Source of the DNA: Meandrina meandrites
Lineage: Eukaryota > Cnidaria > Anthozoa > Scleractinia > Meandrinidae
DNA: 64,000 bases
Direction: 5' to 3'
NCBI GenBank assembly: GCA_963693305.1
Contig: OY855915.1
Coordinates: 9,953,107 to 10,017,106, forward strand
The notes below the pieces were generated by a model, which ran no database searches, was not told the origin of the DNA, and was given only the letters and a program-made list of their open reading frames with translations. Below, one piece after another: positions 24,290 to 34,533 of this stretch; position 1 is the first letter of the stretch; each line of letters begins with the position of its first letter. Both the position numbers and the translations under genes were made by a program.

Positions 24290-24848
24290 CAAAAAAAAGT
24301 CTGAGAATTTCATGTAACTTGCACCGTGCCAATTGATCGCCTATTTTTATGCTATTATTATGTTTTGGCTTCTGCGTGCTCTTATCCAGGCACGATCTCA
24401 TCACATAAATAATCGTTGTGCAATGGCTTGAAATTGTTTAAGTTCTGTATTTCAAATGTTAAAGTTCCATGTGTCCGCCCCCCCATGACGAGCTTTGCCC
24501 TCGAAAAAACATTATGCAAATTAGGCTAAGGGTAGATTGAATCTACCCATGGCTTATTATTAACTGTAATAGAAGAACGTATTTCGCAAGATTAGCACCA
24601 TCTACGTGTTGGCGGTAACACCTTTTCGAACTTGATCAAAAATATTTTCCAGACGCTTTCTGGCAGTTTATAATATTAACGGCTTCCCTGGAGAGAAAGA
24701 AAAACAAAAACAGATATTAGCTGGAGCACGAGATTGATTTTGGTGACTAACTAGCTAACAAAAATTAACAACAAACATCGAAGCGTGAGATTCATGTTTT
24801 ACAACAGTTTAGCTGGCAGCTCATAAAAAGGTCTTACGTTAAAAACAT

Positions 24849-25320
24849 TAGCGCGAGGTTATTATTCTGCTCACAGAAAACAACAGTTCAATAAAGAACT
24901 GACTACCCACGTAAGACAGAATAATTTAGCGCGGGGTTAATATTCCTGCTTACAGATAACAACAGTTCAATAAAGAACTGACTACCCAAGTAAGACAGAA
25001 TAATTTAGTGCGGGGTTAATATTCTGCCTACAGATAACAACAGTTCAATAAAGAACTGACTACCCAAGTAGGACAGAATAATTTAGTGCGGGGTTAATAC
25101 TCTGCCCACAGATAACAACAGTTCAATCCAAGAAAAGCAAAATTTAAGTGTATAAGTAAGACAGAATAATTTAGCGCGAGGTTAATATTCTGCCTACAGA
25201 TAACAACAGTTCAATAAAGAACTGACTACCCAAGTAGGACAGAATAGATAAGCGCGAGGTTAATACTCTGCCCACAGATAACAACAGTTCAATCCAAGAA
25301 GAGCACAATTTAAGTGTATA
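24849..25320 (+). repeat. Tandem array, six units of ~77-85 bp
   Basis: The word AACAACAGTTCAAT recurs near 24880, 24957, 25036, 25115, 25202 and 25280. Each unit has two inverted repeats: CAGTTC-AATAAA-GAACTG (damaged in two units) and CAGAATA...TATTCTG around a GC-rich loop. Confidence 0.85.
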
Positions 25321-27227
25321 ACTTCTAAATATTGTTAATACAACTTACCGATGTGGTTTTTTTCTAGCTTCCATAACATGGTTTGCAACCTTGTATTTCC
25401 CGCCAGAATTAGTTTATTCGCGGTAACAATGATCGAAAGACGAAAATGCCGAATCTTTTATATTCATTAGACAAAACGCTTGCATATTCCTGGCCGTCGA
25501 CTTCTGGGTTCGCAATCGTCTACACTTGCAACATAGCGAGAACTATATTACAAAGAAAATGCAACGAAGATGCGTTAAGATGCTCCTCAATTCAAGCAGA
25601 TTAGTCAAGAAATAAATTAGAATGGAGTCCTTAAAAGCACCACGGCCACTTCTCGTGCTATTCGTGCATTCTTCTTATTACCGCTTGTCGAAAATACTTT
25701 TGATCCAGCTATTACTGATGTCAATTTTCCTCGGCTTGCATATACATGTACAGATGCAACTTACCAAAGACGATTTATACGCGCGACTTTGTTGTGGATA
25801 ATCAATGATGTGTTTCCAGTCTCGGTCAATCTCGTGTAGTACCGATATAAAAATGCCAGCTTAGATTTGATAGTGTTGCCAGGAAAATTTTTGGGCACAA
25901 TAGCTTTGAAGTCTCGCAAACGCCTGTATAATAGCACTTAAACGAGGAAAACTCCATAAGAGGATTTACTGAATAGTCACTGAATACATTACGACCACAT
26001 GAGACCACGAATGCAGAGACTGCGTGACAAAAGAAAAGATCTGCGGTCCAGTTTCATGTCACATTTCCTGGCATGCGATGACAAGTCTTGTACAAGATTA
26101 AACGACCTCCTGGACAGAATTTTTTTTGAGGGCGAAGCTCAGCAACAATCACGATTGTTGATCTTTCTCCATGCGAAATAGAAACTTCCTCTTCAGGTTC
26201 AATTCATTAGAGATGTTGTCAACTTATTTGAGGCTCTCTGCAGTTCTTCGTAGAGCACCATTACTCGCTCTTGAGCTTTCTGACAATATTTCAGCTCATC
26301 ACTTGCGAACAGTTTTTTGGTATGGTGTTCTCTACATCATGATATAGAACCTTTCGATTGCTGTCGGTGAATGATAACAAATCGGCTGCGCAATTCAAGG
26401 CGTCCTTGACAGTTAACTGCCATCCGCACTTGCAATGAACTTGATATTTTGTGGTGGCTTGGAAAGGAGGGGGCGGGGATCATGAAAGCTTCCACCACGA
26501 ATGAGGGGGGATCATTCAAATGCTATATACTTTATGGGGAGATCAGGTGAATGCTACGGTGTAGCAACAAAAATCCCCCGCACCCCCCATCCTCCCTCCC
26601 CGCTCCAGACGATAAATAATGACCGGTCCCTTAAACACAGTTAAAATAATAGTTATGTCAGTCATAGTGTGCACATTACACATAACATCATCCAACGGAT
26701 AGAGCAAAGGTACGAAAAAGCTTCATTGCCCAGCATTACATTTCTTGCTTTGGCACTGCTAACGATTATTTACTTTTTGGATAACCTTATTATAAGATCG
26801 ACTGTATAAGCAACATTTTCATCTCTTGCAAACATGGCTGGCTATTCTGAATTAAACCCAAAAAGGTGTTGAATATCTATCTCACAAAACTTGCAACATA
26901 CTACACTACAAGCACACACCACCACCACTCATCTCTTCAGACTTCTCAAACTTTCTATATCCTCTTTGTATTTGTCCCTTATAATATGCAATCCTTGTTC
27001 CAAAATGCACACTAGCCTACATCCAAATTTCCGCAGTACTTTCATAGCTCTTCACCAAATAATTACAAATCAAACAAGCAAAAATTAGTGTTTTTCTGTC
27101 CTGTGCACTTCTACAATATTTTCTAGACAGCTTTGTTCTAGGGATTCAAGGCAACATTTTCAACGATGATGAAAACTGATATTCTCAATGACCTTCAATT
27201 GCAAGCGTGGTCTTGTTTCACCCCTTA

Positions 27228-28398
27228 GCGTTGCGTGACAGATAGGGCCAGAACCGGACTGGCAGCTCGTTGATTGAATCAAAGCTCCTAATTGCACCGG
27301 TCATTTAAATGCATCACCAACAGAAAAAGTCAAAAGAAAAAGGGGAAAAGCTTTTTGGAACTCAGGTAAACTAAGTCAATTTATAGTCCAACAATCAGAG
27401 AAAATGAATTTCGATTCAGTGTTGACAGTGGTCGAGTAAATCGTGAGTGAACTCCGTTTGTATTCTAAGTGCGTATTCAAAGCTCAGATTTGGCTTAAAC
27501 TTAAACACAACAACAAAATAGCATTTTCAGGATATTCGATTTGTGTACAAATGTGATTTGAAACGAGATTCAATGAAATTAAGACCGCCAGTGCGATATG
27601 AAATTTGACAGTTCTGGTTTGGATCGAATTTCACTGTTCGGTGAATATTTAATGAGCCGATGATCAGTCTCCTCCCAGTAAAATGAAACGGCGAACTAAA
27701 AATTGAAAACACTATTGAATATGGCTTTTTATTTCTATTTTCTAATGTTTTAGTTTACTTTTCTTTAGTTTTCTTGATGTAAGACCGGTATTGGTCCAAG
27801 GTATTCAAATTTTAAACAATTAGCGATTTGGTGTTGTTTTTTTAAAATTTCTCAAAAATAGGAAAAATTATCCCCTCGACATTTACAGGAAAGGCGTCAT
27901 AGACAATATTTTTTTACATATTCGTGTAGGAGAAGGTTAAGACTTTACATTGATGTAAGTGCCATGTTTTGATTTTATCCGCCAGCTGAGAAAAGAGGTC
28001 CACAAATTGACCAATTTTCGGGTTGTCCCTCGAGCCTCCTAACGTAGGGGTGAGTAATATCATAGAATGCCAATAGATTAACTTCAAATTGCTTGAAACT
28101 CCTACACCTCATAAAATAGAAGTAGATCTTTCTTGCTATGTAAAAATTATTGCGGTACAGTTTGTCCTTGCTTTGCACCGATCGCTTAAAAAAGGTAAAC
28201 AATCGTCTTGATTTTCGGTCGCGCGCGAGCAAAATTCGGTCAAAATTATTTTTAGCTCTAGCGGAAAAAACCTTAGGCCAAGAACCAAAAAGATTGTGGT
28301 TTTGTTACTTTGGCATGAAGGCCTTTCACCTCACAAAAAATCAGGCGATTTGATTTTTCGATCCGGAACCGACCGGTCGAAAATTAGAGAGACTCCCT
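27228..28398 (-). repeat. Right TIR of the 6.9-kb element (~1.17 kb)
   Basis: Inverse copy of 21497-22672, differing by only a few substitutions and small indels (for example near 27667). Confidence 0.85.
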
Positions 28399-28782
28399 CT
28401 TAAGAGGCCCGCGTGTGTAAATTGTCTGAAAAGCTTTGGCAACCTCGGCAGAATCTTTGGAGGTTAAAGGCTGAGCTTCTTTGAACCTGCTGGCAACGTC
28501 AACAACGGTAAGCGCGTATTTGTAAGTGCTACGGCCCAGTTTGTCGTGTGGCAGAAAAAGAAGGTCCGCCTGGTGCACTTTGTTGGGTAAGGATACGTCA
28601 AATTTTGGGCGAGGAATGTAGCGCGGCGCGGGGAGGTAGATCTGCCAGAGCGCTTGCTTGAACAACCATTCTTTGGCAATAACTTCAGGAACCTTTGCAG
28701 CGGCCGCTAATTTTTTTATGGCAGAGATACCTTTCCAGTAACCCTGGGGGCTGTAGTAACGCTGCTCCAATTTTCTTTCCAT
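28399..28782 (-). pseudogene. Polinton integrase, 5' half (N-terminal domain and first Asp)
   Basis: Encodes the N-terminal part of the RVE integrase from the ATG at 28782, with the first catalytic Asp in VHQADLLFLPHD and the conserved ALTVVDVASRF strand that follows. The frame ends at the CTTAAG target site, where the 6.9-kb element enters and supplies a stop. The start codon is 26 bp from the start of the divergent gene at 28809, with a TATATATA box between them. Confidence 0.9.
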
Positions 28783-28808
28783 TTATTAAAATTATGCGGT
28801 ATATATAC
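28783..28808. promoter_or_regulatory. Bidirectional TATA box between integrase and the 28809 gene
   Basis: GCGGTATATATACATGG on the plus strand is almost symmetrical, so the same TATATATA core can serve both divergent ATGs, 9 and ~18 bp away. The 5' UTRs must be extremely short. Confidence 0.6.
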
Positions 28809-29065
28809 ATGGCTGGAAAAACGAGTTTGGGGGGTAACCCTTACGGCGTTCTTCGTGAACCACTGAAAAAAGAGCTTATCGAAATGTTGCTAAAAAAGCC
28901 GGCAGTGATAATAGAAAACGAGCAGGAAACCGATCTTGACCTTTGCGAGCAAGAAGAGATGAGAACGTCATTACCACCCGAACCAAACTTAGGGTATTTA
29001 ATTAATGTTCTGAAAAAAAAAACCGGCATTTCTTTAGAACAGGTAGGTGAAAAGGCTGGGTTAAG
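28809..29065 (+). pseudogene. Polinton conserved hypothetical, 5' part
   Basis: From ATG 28809 (MAGKTSLGGNPYG) the frame encodes an acidic, helical segment (LREPLKKELIEMLLKK, then LCEQEEMRTSLPPEP) with a short helix-turn-helix-like stretch (TGISLEQVGEKAG). Coding character ends near the TTAA at 29062. The open frame to 29192 then runs into repeat-like sequence (GCGGAGCTCCCGCGCG). A likely 3' part of the same gene lies at 31573-31779. I do not recognise its function. Confidence 0.5.
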
Positions 29066-31572
29066 TTTTTTGGCGAATATCATTTGTCAGTTTAAGCTGT
29101 TCAATATTGGGTCGTGTAACTACGTTTGTTTTTTAGCGGAGCTCCCGCGCGCGCCGAAGGCGCGTGCGTGCGGAGCATCCATAGCCATATAATTGGTAAC
29201 CCATGAAGCCGAGAAAATTTGGATGTCACGTACGTACGTACGTACGTCCGTCCGTACGTACGCACGGATTAGGCCTGGGAACGAGTTTTTCGTTTTGCCT
29301 TTGTCCTTGATTTTCTCCTTGATTTGGAGTTCTTCTTACGCAAAAAGTGACATAAAAACATATTCGGTTCGTTTAAAGTTGATTTACCTGTCGCAAAAAT
29401 CTGTAAGAACACTGCACTACTTCAGTTTTATTCTGACTACACTAGCACGAGACATTCAATGTGAAAGTTTATTGAGGATGCGTCAGTCAGTCATCTGATG
29501 CAATCGTCATTACAATCTAAAACCTTACAAAGAACAAGTATTGTTTCCAAGAATACAAAGATGTGCTACGCCAGATACGAAAAACCACTAAAACCACCCT
29601 TTAGAAGTGGCCAAAATTGTGTGGAAACGTATTCCTCGTCTAATGCAGCAGCACGATACCCCGAGGAAAGGGTCGACTAAATAAACTAAATGAACACTTA
29701 CAGAAGACTATTTACAAAAGCTGTTCAAACAACATGTAAAAGAAAAAAGAAAAGCGAGCGAAGATGAAGACTGACCGACCTAGAATGACCTAAATCTCCC
29801 GCCAAAAACCTATATATACCCGAACATCCCAGAACAACCCGCGAACCTCTAATCGTGCCGTCAGAATAGTAATTTCAGACTAATTCATTCATTCACACGT
29901 CAGAAATTACATTTTTTCTCATGTTATAAAAATGATCTGGACATTTCATTTCAACTTAAACGAAGCGATTGTATGAAAAGGCGGCAAATCTGTGGCAAGA
30001 GTGGCACCTTGTTCACATTTCAAGCTGAATGAAAGAGGAGAACAGAGCTGCTGGAAAACATAGATCTTCGTGAATATTTTTCGCTTTATTTACTCATCTA
30101 CAGCGTGGAAACTTATGCCAAATGATTTAGGGATAGCCTCTTAGCGTGAACATCCGAAATGATTGCCGACCTGAATATGATATATCGGACTACAAGTCAA
30201 AAACAGCGAGAGTTGAAGAACTGTACGTCCACGGTTCCTGCGGCTGATTAATTCAGCTGACATTAAGCCGAACTAAAAGTGAGCTCAGAGCCGGTCAATT
30301 TCACGAAGTGATGGATAAAGACTCTTAACAGCTACACCGAAAGAAAGGAAGAGATTGATCTTCGCTGATAATTCATATAATGTACATGTCGGTCGAGTTG
30401 GAGTTGGAGTAAGCTCACATGGAAACTGGCGTGTTCGTTTCCGATGTTATGGCGCTGGTTTGAAAGCTTTGCCCTGCAGAATTTACAAGCCTTTTCCAAA
30501 TATAAGGTAACAAATGTAATGTTTACCCTAAGCTGAAGTCTGTTTTTTTTTTTTTGTGAGAACTCTGTTTGAACGTCATTTATAACCGAATTCGAAGTTG
30601 CTGCTTTCAAACCTCTTAGCTTTAATTACTTTTGTACATTTTATACAGACATTGTCTATTAAATGTTTGGTTTCAAATGTTGTGTTTTGGTTAGTGGAGT
30701 AAACTGTTAAGTTCATTTTTGGATTTTCATTTGAAAGAATATTAAATTATTGAGCTACATGTAGTCGGATCAAAAACACGTTTCGCAGAAAATCCCGCAA
30801 ACAAGTCCAAGCCAAAACTAGTAAAACTACTCAACGATACTGCACACTAAAATGAATTTAAGCGATTTATTATCCAACTGCTCTATTTTATTCGCTCGCA
30901 TTGTTTATTTCAGTGAGTGTATGTTAAATATCGTAGGCGTGATTTAAGATTCGTAAAAAATTATTTACGCCGGTTTCGTGGCGTGTTACCTGCACCTGGG
31001 TGAGTGAGTTCAGACTTTTTCTACCGTACATTTGCTTACCAGAAACGAAGAAAATTCATTTAGTTCTCTACATAAAATTTTGTAATGTATTAAGCAACGT
31101 GTACGATAAAACAAAATTGTTAATCATGCAACCAAATAAAGACGGTTCAAACTACATTGTTCGCTTGTTCGATAGCGAGCACCACTTCTAAATCACAAAC
31201 TGCCACAACTCTCTCACACAAAAAAACTGCTTTAAAATAACTTGCATAACCGGCTCCCAATGAATTTGCCAGGTTTGTTTTGCAGCCGTGATTTTCTTCG
31301 TTCTGGCGTGAACTCATTTTCTTTGTTGACTTTGTATCGCGCTGTATTTTTTTTGCCTTGAGTTGCTTTGACTGTTTTGAAGCAAATCAAAACAAATTTC
31401 CTTGCCTTCATCGAGGTCCGTTTTTCACTGATTTACTCTAGGAAGTTTATTAGTGTACAGTAAAAGTTGTAAAAAGTTTTTATACTAAAATTTGATATGT
31501 GCTCCTCCGTGCATACGTGAGGAACCCAATAAAGTGCAGGGACATCAAAACACTGTAAATTCAAGCAAAAAA
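29066..31572. mobile_element. Probable 2.5-kb TTAA-flanked insertion
   Basis: TTAA at 29062-29065 and 31573-31576. Ends are GTTTTTTGGCGAAT and, inverted, TTTTTTGCTTGAAT, only loosely similar. The Polinton frame enters one TTAA and leaves the other in the same phase. No transposase or other gene is visible inside; the largest open frames are under ~100 codons. The assignment rests mostly on interruption of the Polinton gene, so the exact borders are tentative. Confidence 0.5.
29228..29266 (+). repeat. (CGTA)n / (CGTC)n simple repeat
   Basis: About nine tetranucleotide units, preceded at 29138-29180 by a GC-rich repeat (GCGGAGCTCCCGCGCG) of a type common in metazoan dispersed repeats. Confidence 0.8.
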
Positions 31573-31779
31573 TTAATAAATGGGAGCCCCGCTTTTAGGC
31601 CTGCCTAAATCTATATATTATACAACTATTTTCATAAGGTCTCACCTATCGATTGGCCGGCAAAAAATGCAATACTTGAAAAGCTCGCGAAAAATTTGCC
31701 GAAGATGGAACAAACCAGAAAGAAAGCCGAAAAAAGTTTCAACGAATGGTGGTTGGTTGCAAACAAGCCGCCGGATTAA
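31573..31779 (+). pseudogene. Polinton conserved hypothetical, 3' part
   Basis: The frame ending at the TAA at 31777-31779 encodes SPIDWPAKNAILEKLAKNLP and continues to a Trp-rich end (NEWWLVANKPPD), an amphipathic and clearly coding-like tail. An in-frame TAA lies between it and the TTAA at 31573. Its stop overlaps the stop of the convergent membrane-protein gene by 2 bp, the same tail-to-tail arrangement as the polymerase and integrase. It is probably the 3' half of the gene that starts at 28809. Confidence 0.45.
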
Positions 31780-32286
31780 ACAGCAGTTGTCTTTGATGTT
31801 CTTTTACCACCGTCAGTGTGGTTTGAAAAACGCAGTTTTGTCTTTTGAGAAGTAAAGGTGTTGTACTTTTTGACAATATCTTGATACTCACCGTCAGAGA
31901 TTACACCATCTTCAAGAGCGGTTGACATGAGAGAGTTGATCGTGCTGAGCGTTTCTTCAGCCAGGGTCTGTATTTTTTCGTGTTTTTTTCGCTTTGCGCA
32001 GGAAAAATTTGATGGTGACGCTGCAGGAGGTTGACACCAATGAAAGCACGGCGGCGGTTGCGATTAAAGGCCCACCAACAACAATGCCAACCGCAGAAAG
32101 AGCAGCGGCGAGCCCAGAGCCGGTAAGAATGGTAGCGACTCCGCCTGTTAATGCACATGCCGTTTGACAATGTGTGTGCCACCGCTTGAATTTGGCTGTG
32201 GTTTTGCAGTAGTGCACCAACTGGTTTTCTAAATTCGCTTTGATCAATTCTATTTCAGCCCGCCTGAATTTTGTTGCAGAATCCAT
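31776..32286 (-). pseudogene. Polinton membrane protein with two hydrophobic segments, one frameshift
   Basis: Starts MDSATKFRRAEIELIKANLE at 32286, with CATATATAGAAA just upstream. An amphipathic N-terminal helix is followed by two hydrophobic segments rich in Gly/Ala/Val (CALTGGVATILTGSGL and VGIVVGGPLIATAAVLSLV), then a helical tail (TLSTINSLMSTALEDG...YQDIVKKYN) that is reached only by a frame change at the T7 run 31983-31989. The two-helix hairpin plus coiled tail recalls small membrane proteins often found in cnidarian Polintons. A role in the virion membrane or in host membrane perturbation is a guess. Confidence 0.6.
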
Positions 32287-32316
32287 TTTCTATATATGTG
32301 TTAAAAAAATGTCAGC

Positions 32317-33094
32317 CTAGTCGCAATAGTGGTTGCGGTATTTTCCGGTTTTCTTGTCGTAAGTTGTTCTGTTACACGGTTCGGTAACTCTGGTAGGGTG
32401 TGTCCAAAACTTTTTGCTGAACAGGCCGGTTTTAGTGTTAAACGCCCCCTTGGCAATGTCACCCGCCCAATACTTGTCAAGCAGCTTTTTATCAACTCCG
32501 GGCAACAATTTATAAAACGCTTGAGCCTGCGAAAACCCGGGAATCTTTTTCCCGATTTGTTCATTGATCGTTTCACCGACACCCAAGCCCACCTTTTGAT
32601 TCGTGCTGATAGCGTTGCGCGCCAAAGAGTGGTCCCGCTGTCGCTTGTTTTTGGGGATAGCGTCAAGCGCCTTCACCATTTTTTTGTCTGCAGCATGTTT
32701 GCAGCTTTTCTCATTTTTCTTGCCTGCACAGACGGCATAATCAACGTCATGATGCATTGAAACTGCGTCCGTGGCGCCCGTTGGTTGTTGGTATATCTTC
32801 AAGATCTTTCCCGTCTTGGGGTCGTAAGTCAGCTGTTTTTCAAGAGGATTATACGGTCCTGTTTAGTTGTGGCCTGGAAGTGTCCACCCTTTCTTTGGTT
32901 TAGGCAGCTTACCAATAAATTTTCATATCATGGCCGGCACCTTGCGTTTTTTTAGAAAAAAACCTTGTCTTGGTAATGCCACAACTTGCGCATTTTACTT
33001 TGAACAGTTTTCTACCGTTTTTTGCGGTTGCGAATGTTTCACTTCCCGGTACGTTGGGCGTCAAGCGCTTTTCTTTCACACAGTATACCTCCAT
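32317..33094 (-). pseudogene. Parvovirus VP1-like phospholipase A2 with N-terminal zinc-ribbon module, disrupted
   Basis: The C-terminal two thirds carry a secreted-type/VP1-type PLA2 signature: a calcium-loop-like TGPYNPL stretch, then the catalytic HDVDYAVC helix and the second helix CKHAADKKMVKALD. The N-terminal part (MEVYCVKEKR..., KCASCGITKTRF) is a short module shared with the next gene upstream. Lesions are an in-frame TAA at 32863-32865 just before the calcium loop and one frame change between about 32905 and 32965, where T7 and A7 runs occur. VP1-type PLA2 activity is known to act on host membranes. A TATATAGG box precedes the ATG. Confidence 0.75.
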
Positions 33095-33133
33095 CCTACC
33101 TATATACTTCAAGAAAAAATTGTAAAGCGTCCT

Positions 33134-33667
33134 CTAACAGCCGCCTTTCACCATATTTCCCGGTATCATATCTGTTGGTCTTAATCTGTTTGAGGCTTTA
33201 TTCAACAAATCCCCAGACAAAGCATCAATTGTGTAATTAACAGCTTTTCTTGCGATTGGTTTGGCTTTATTGGCTATCCTCTTCTGATACTCTGGTTCTC
33301 TTAAAAACTCGCTTGCAAAGTATTTTCCTTGTTTAACGCCTTGTTTGGCTAAATAAGGAATTCCGTGCTCAAAGAAAGCTTCAGCAGCTGTGTTTCCTAT
33401 TGTATCAAGAACTCCACCTCCGAATATTCTTTTTTCAGCGGCAGCAATTTCGTCTCTTTTCTTTTTGGGCAAACCGCTTGTGCTCAACTTAAAAATTGGA
33501 TCAAAAATATTACCTCCTTCTTTAGCAGAGACGAACCTTGTCTTGGTAATGCCGCAGCTGGCGCATTTTACTCTGAGCAGTTTTCTACCGTTTTTTGCGA
33601 TTGCGAATGTTTCACTTCCCGGCACATTTGGCGTGAAGCGCTTTTCTTTCACACAGAAAACCTTCAT
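33134..33667 (-). CDS. Polinton conserved protein with N-terminal zinc-ribbon module
   Basis: A 177-residue intact frame starting MKVFCVKEKRFTPN, with AAAGTATAGAG immediately upstream. Residues 1-45 (ending CASCGITKTRF) are nearly the same as the N terminus of the adjacent PLA2 gene; the remainder (about 55-177) is Lys-rich and helical and unrelated to PLA2 (GGVLDTIGNTAAEAFFEHGI, KQGKYFASEFLREPEYQKRI). I do not recognise the C-terminal part. The shared module may be a common virion-targeting or nucleic-acid-binding tag, which is an inference from the duplication. Confidence 0.65.
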   Translation of the reverse strand: MKVFCVKEKRFTPNVPGSETFAIAKNGRKLLRVKCASCGITKTRFVSAKEGGNIFDPIFKLSTSGLPKKKRDEIAAAEKRIFGGGVLDTIGNTAAEAFFEHGIPYLAKQGVKQGKYFASEFLREPEYQKRIANKAKPIARKAVNYTIDALSGDLLNKASNRLRPTDMIPGNMVKGGC

Positions 33668-33669
33668 CT

Positions 33670-34113
33670 CTATACTTTATGTGAAAAATAATCCTTCACC
33701 ACAGCCTCGTTGGTGCGCGTATTTTCAGAAAACATGCTCAAAATTTCTCGAAACGACCGCCCTTTGTTTCGTTCATTCAGGAAAAGCAAACAGTAGTAGC
33801 CGCAGCGCACGCTGGATTCCCACTGAAGCTGGTTGTCATTCCGAAGAAAGTAACGTTTGCCCTCAAGAATCAGCTCAATTTCCCATTCTGCGGGCGGGGG
33901 TAACCCGAAAGAGTCAAAGTACTCCGTACGGCTGCTTCCTCCTTGCCAGCAGCAAACCCAATGGGTGCCTGGCCCTCCAAGATCATCCATGTTGATTATG
34001 CAAGGGGAGTGCTTTTTCACCATGATTTCGTCTCTCGCAAATATGCCTTTGATGGGGATTTTGAGGTATTGGCACCACCGCAGCAAGTCAAAATCGGTTA
34101 ACGGGACGTCCAC
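33670..34113 (-). CDS. Adenovirus-type cysteine protease (maturation protease)
   Basis: A complete 147-residue member of the C5/Ulp1-like family used by adenoviruses and Polintons to process capsid proteins. The catalytic set is in the expected order: His51 (THWV), Asp67 (YFDSFG), Gln95 (NDNQLQ) and Cys104 (RCGYYC). The frame is intact. Its start overlaps the end of the upstream basic-protein gene by 26 bp and it ends 2 bp before the start of the next gene, so it sits in a tight minus-strand cluster with the capsid genes. No TATA box is seen directly before it; it may be expressed from the upstream gene's transcript. Confidence 0.9.
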   Translation of the reverse strand: MDVPLTDFDLLRWCQYLKIPIKGIFARDEIMVKKHSPCIINMDDLGGPGTHWVCCWQGGSSRTEYFDSFGLPPPAEWEIELILEGKRYFLRNDNQLQWESSVRCGYYCLLFLNERNKGRSFREILSMFSENTRTNEAVVKDYFSHKV

Positions 34114-34498
34114 GAAGGAAGGCCTTTTTTTGGTCGCCCCAAGAACCTATGAAGGGCGGAGGGCGCCGTAAATATGCAGGGTTGACGCGCATACCCTTTC
34201 CTCTCGTTTTTGGAGAGGGCGGACGTTTTACCTGCATGCCCGCCCCCTGCGCCGTCACGAACTTGCGTGCATGTCTGATTTGTGTCTTGCTCATGTCTAT
34301 GTCCACGCCCGTTTTGTTTTTGATAGCGCGCTGTATTTTTTTGATCTGCATGGCGGTCAAGTGCAAAGTGTCGCTACCCCGGCTTATGGCCTCGTTTTTA
34401 AATCTGAGCGAAACGGCTTCTCCTGGCCCAAAGGCCCGCGCGAGTCGCACTTTTTGCCCGTCCGAAAGAGAAATCTTGTGCGGATAGTAAGTCGTCAT
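34088..34498 (-). CDS. Basic Polinton conserved protein (between capsid protein and protease)
   Basis: A 136-residue, strongly basic protein. The N-terminal half (KISLSDGQKVRLARAFGPGE, then LTAMQIKKIQRAIKNKTGVDI) is predicted alpha-helical; the C-terminal third is Arg/Pro/Gly-rich (VKRPPSPKTRGKGMRVNP). A small protein of this form is regularly placed between capsid and protease genes in cnidarian Polintons as I recall them. Its composition suggests a core or DNA-condensing virion protein, by analogy to adenovirus, but this is inference. AATAAGTATAGAAG lies directly upstream of the ATG. The frame is intact. Confidence 0.65.
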   Translation of the reverse strand: MTTYYPHKISLSDGQKVRLARAFGPGEAVSLRFKNEAISRGSDTLHLTAMQIKKIQRAIKNKTGVDIDMSKTQIRHARKFVTAQGAGMQVKRPPSPKTRGKGMRVNPAYLRRPPPFIGSWGDQKKAFLRGRPVNRF

Positions 34499-34533
34499 CT
34501 TCTATACTTATTGCAAAATTTATTTCACACCTC

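Larger units (their letters stand above)
22673..27227. other. Interior of the 6.9-kb element, no gene recognised
   Basis: Contains only short chance ORFs (up to ~85 codons), a fold-back repeat (23766-23966), a G25 tract (24265-24289) and a ~79-bp tandem array (24849-25320). Transposase motifs were looked for in the open frames on both strands and none was seen. Confidence 0.6.
21497..28398. mobile_element. 6.9-kb long-TIR element inserted in the Polinton integrase
   Basis: Ends are perfect inverses (AGGGAGTCTCTCTAATTT) and the TIRs run ~1.17 kb with very high identity. The interior (22673-27227) has no recognisable transposase, polymerase or other gene on either strand. It is therefore non-autonomous, or its gene has been lost. 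TTAA flanks suggest piggyBac-type mobilisation; the 6-bp reading plus an AG terminus would instead fit a Polinton-derived non-autonomous element. The near identity of the TIRs argues for a recent insertion or gene conversion. Confidence 0.85.

Noticed and set aside
24849..25320. CRISPR-like direct repeats
   Set aside because: Units are contiguous tandem repeats without unique spacers, in eukaryotic transposon DNA.
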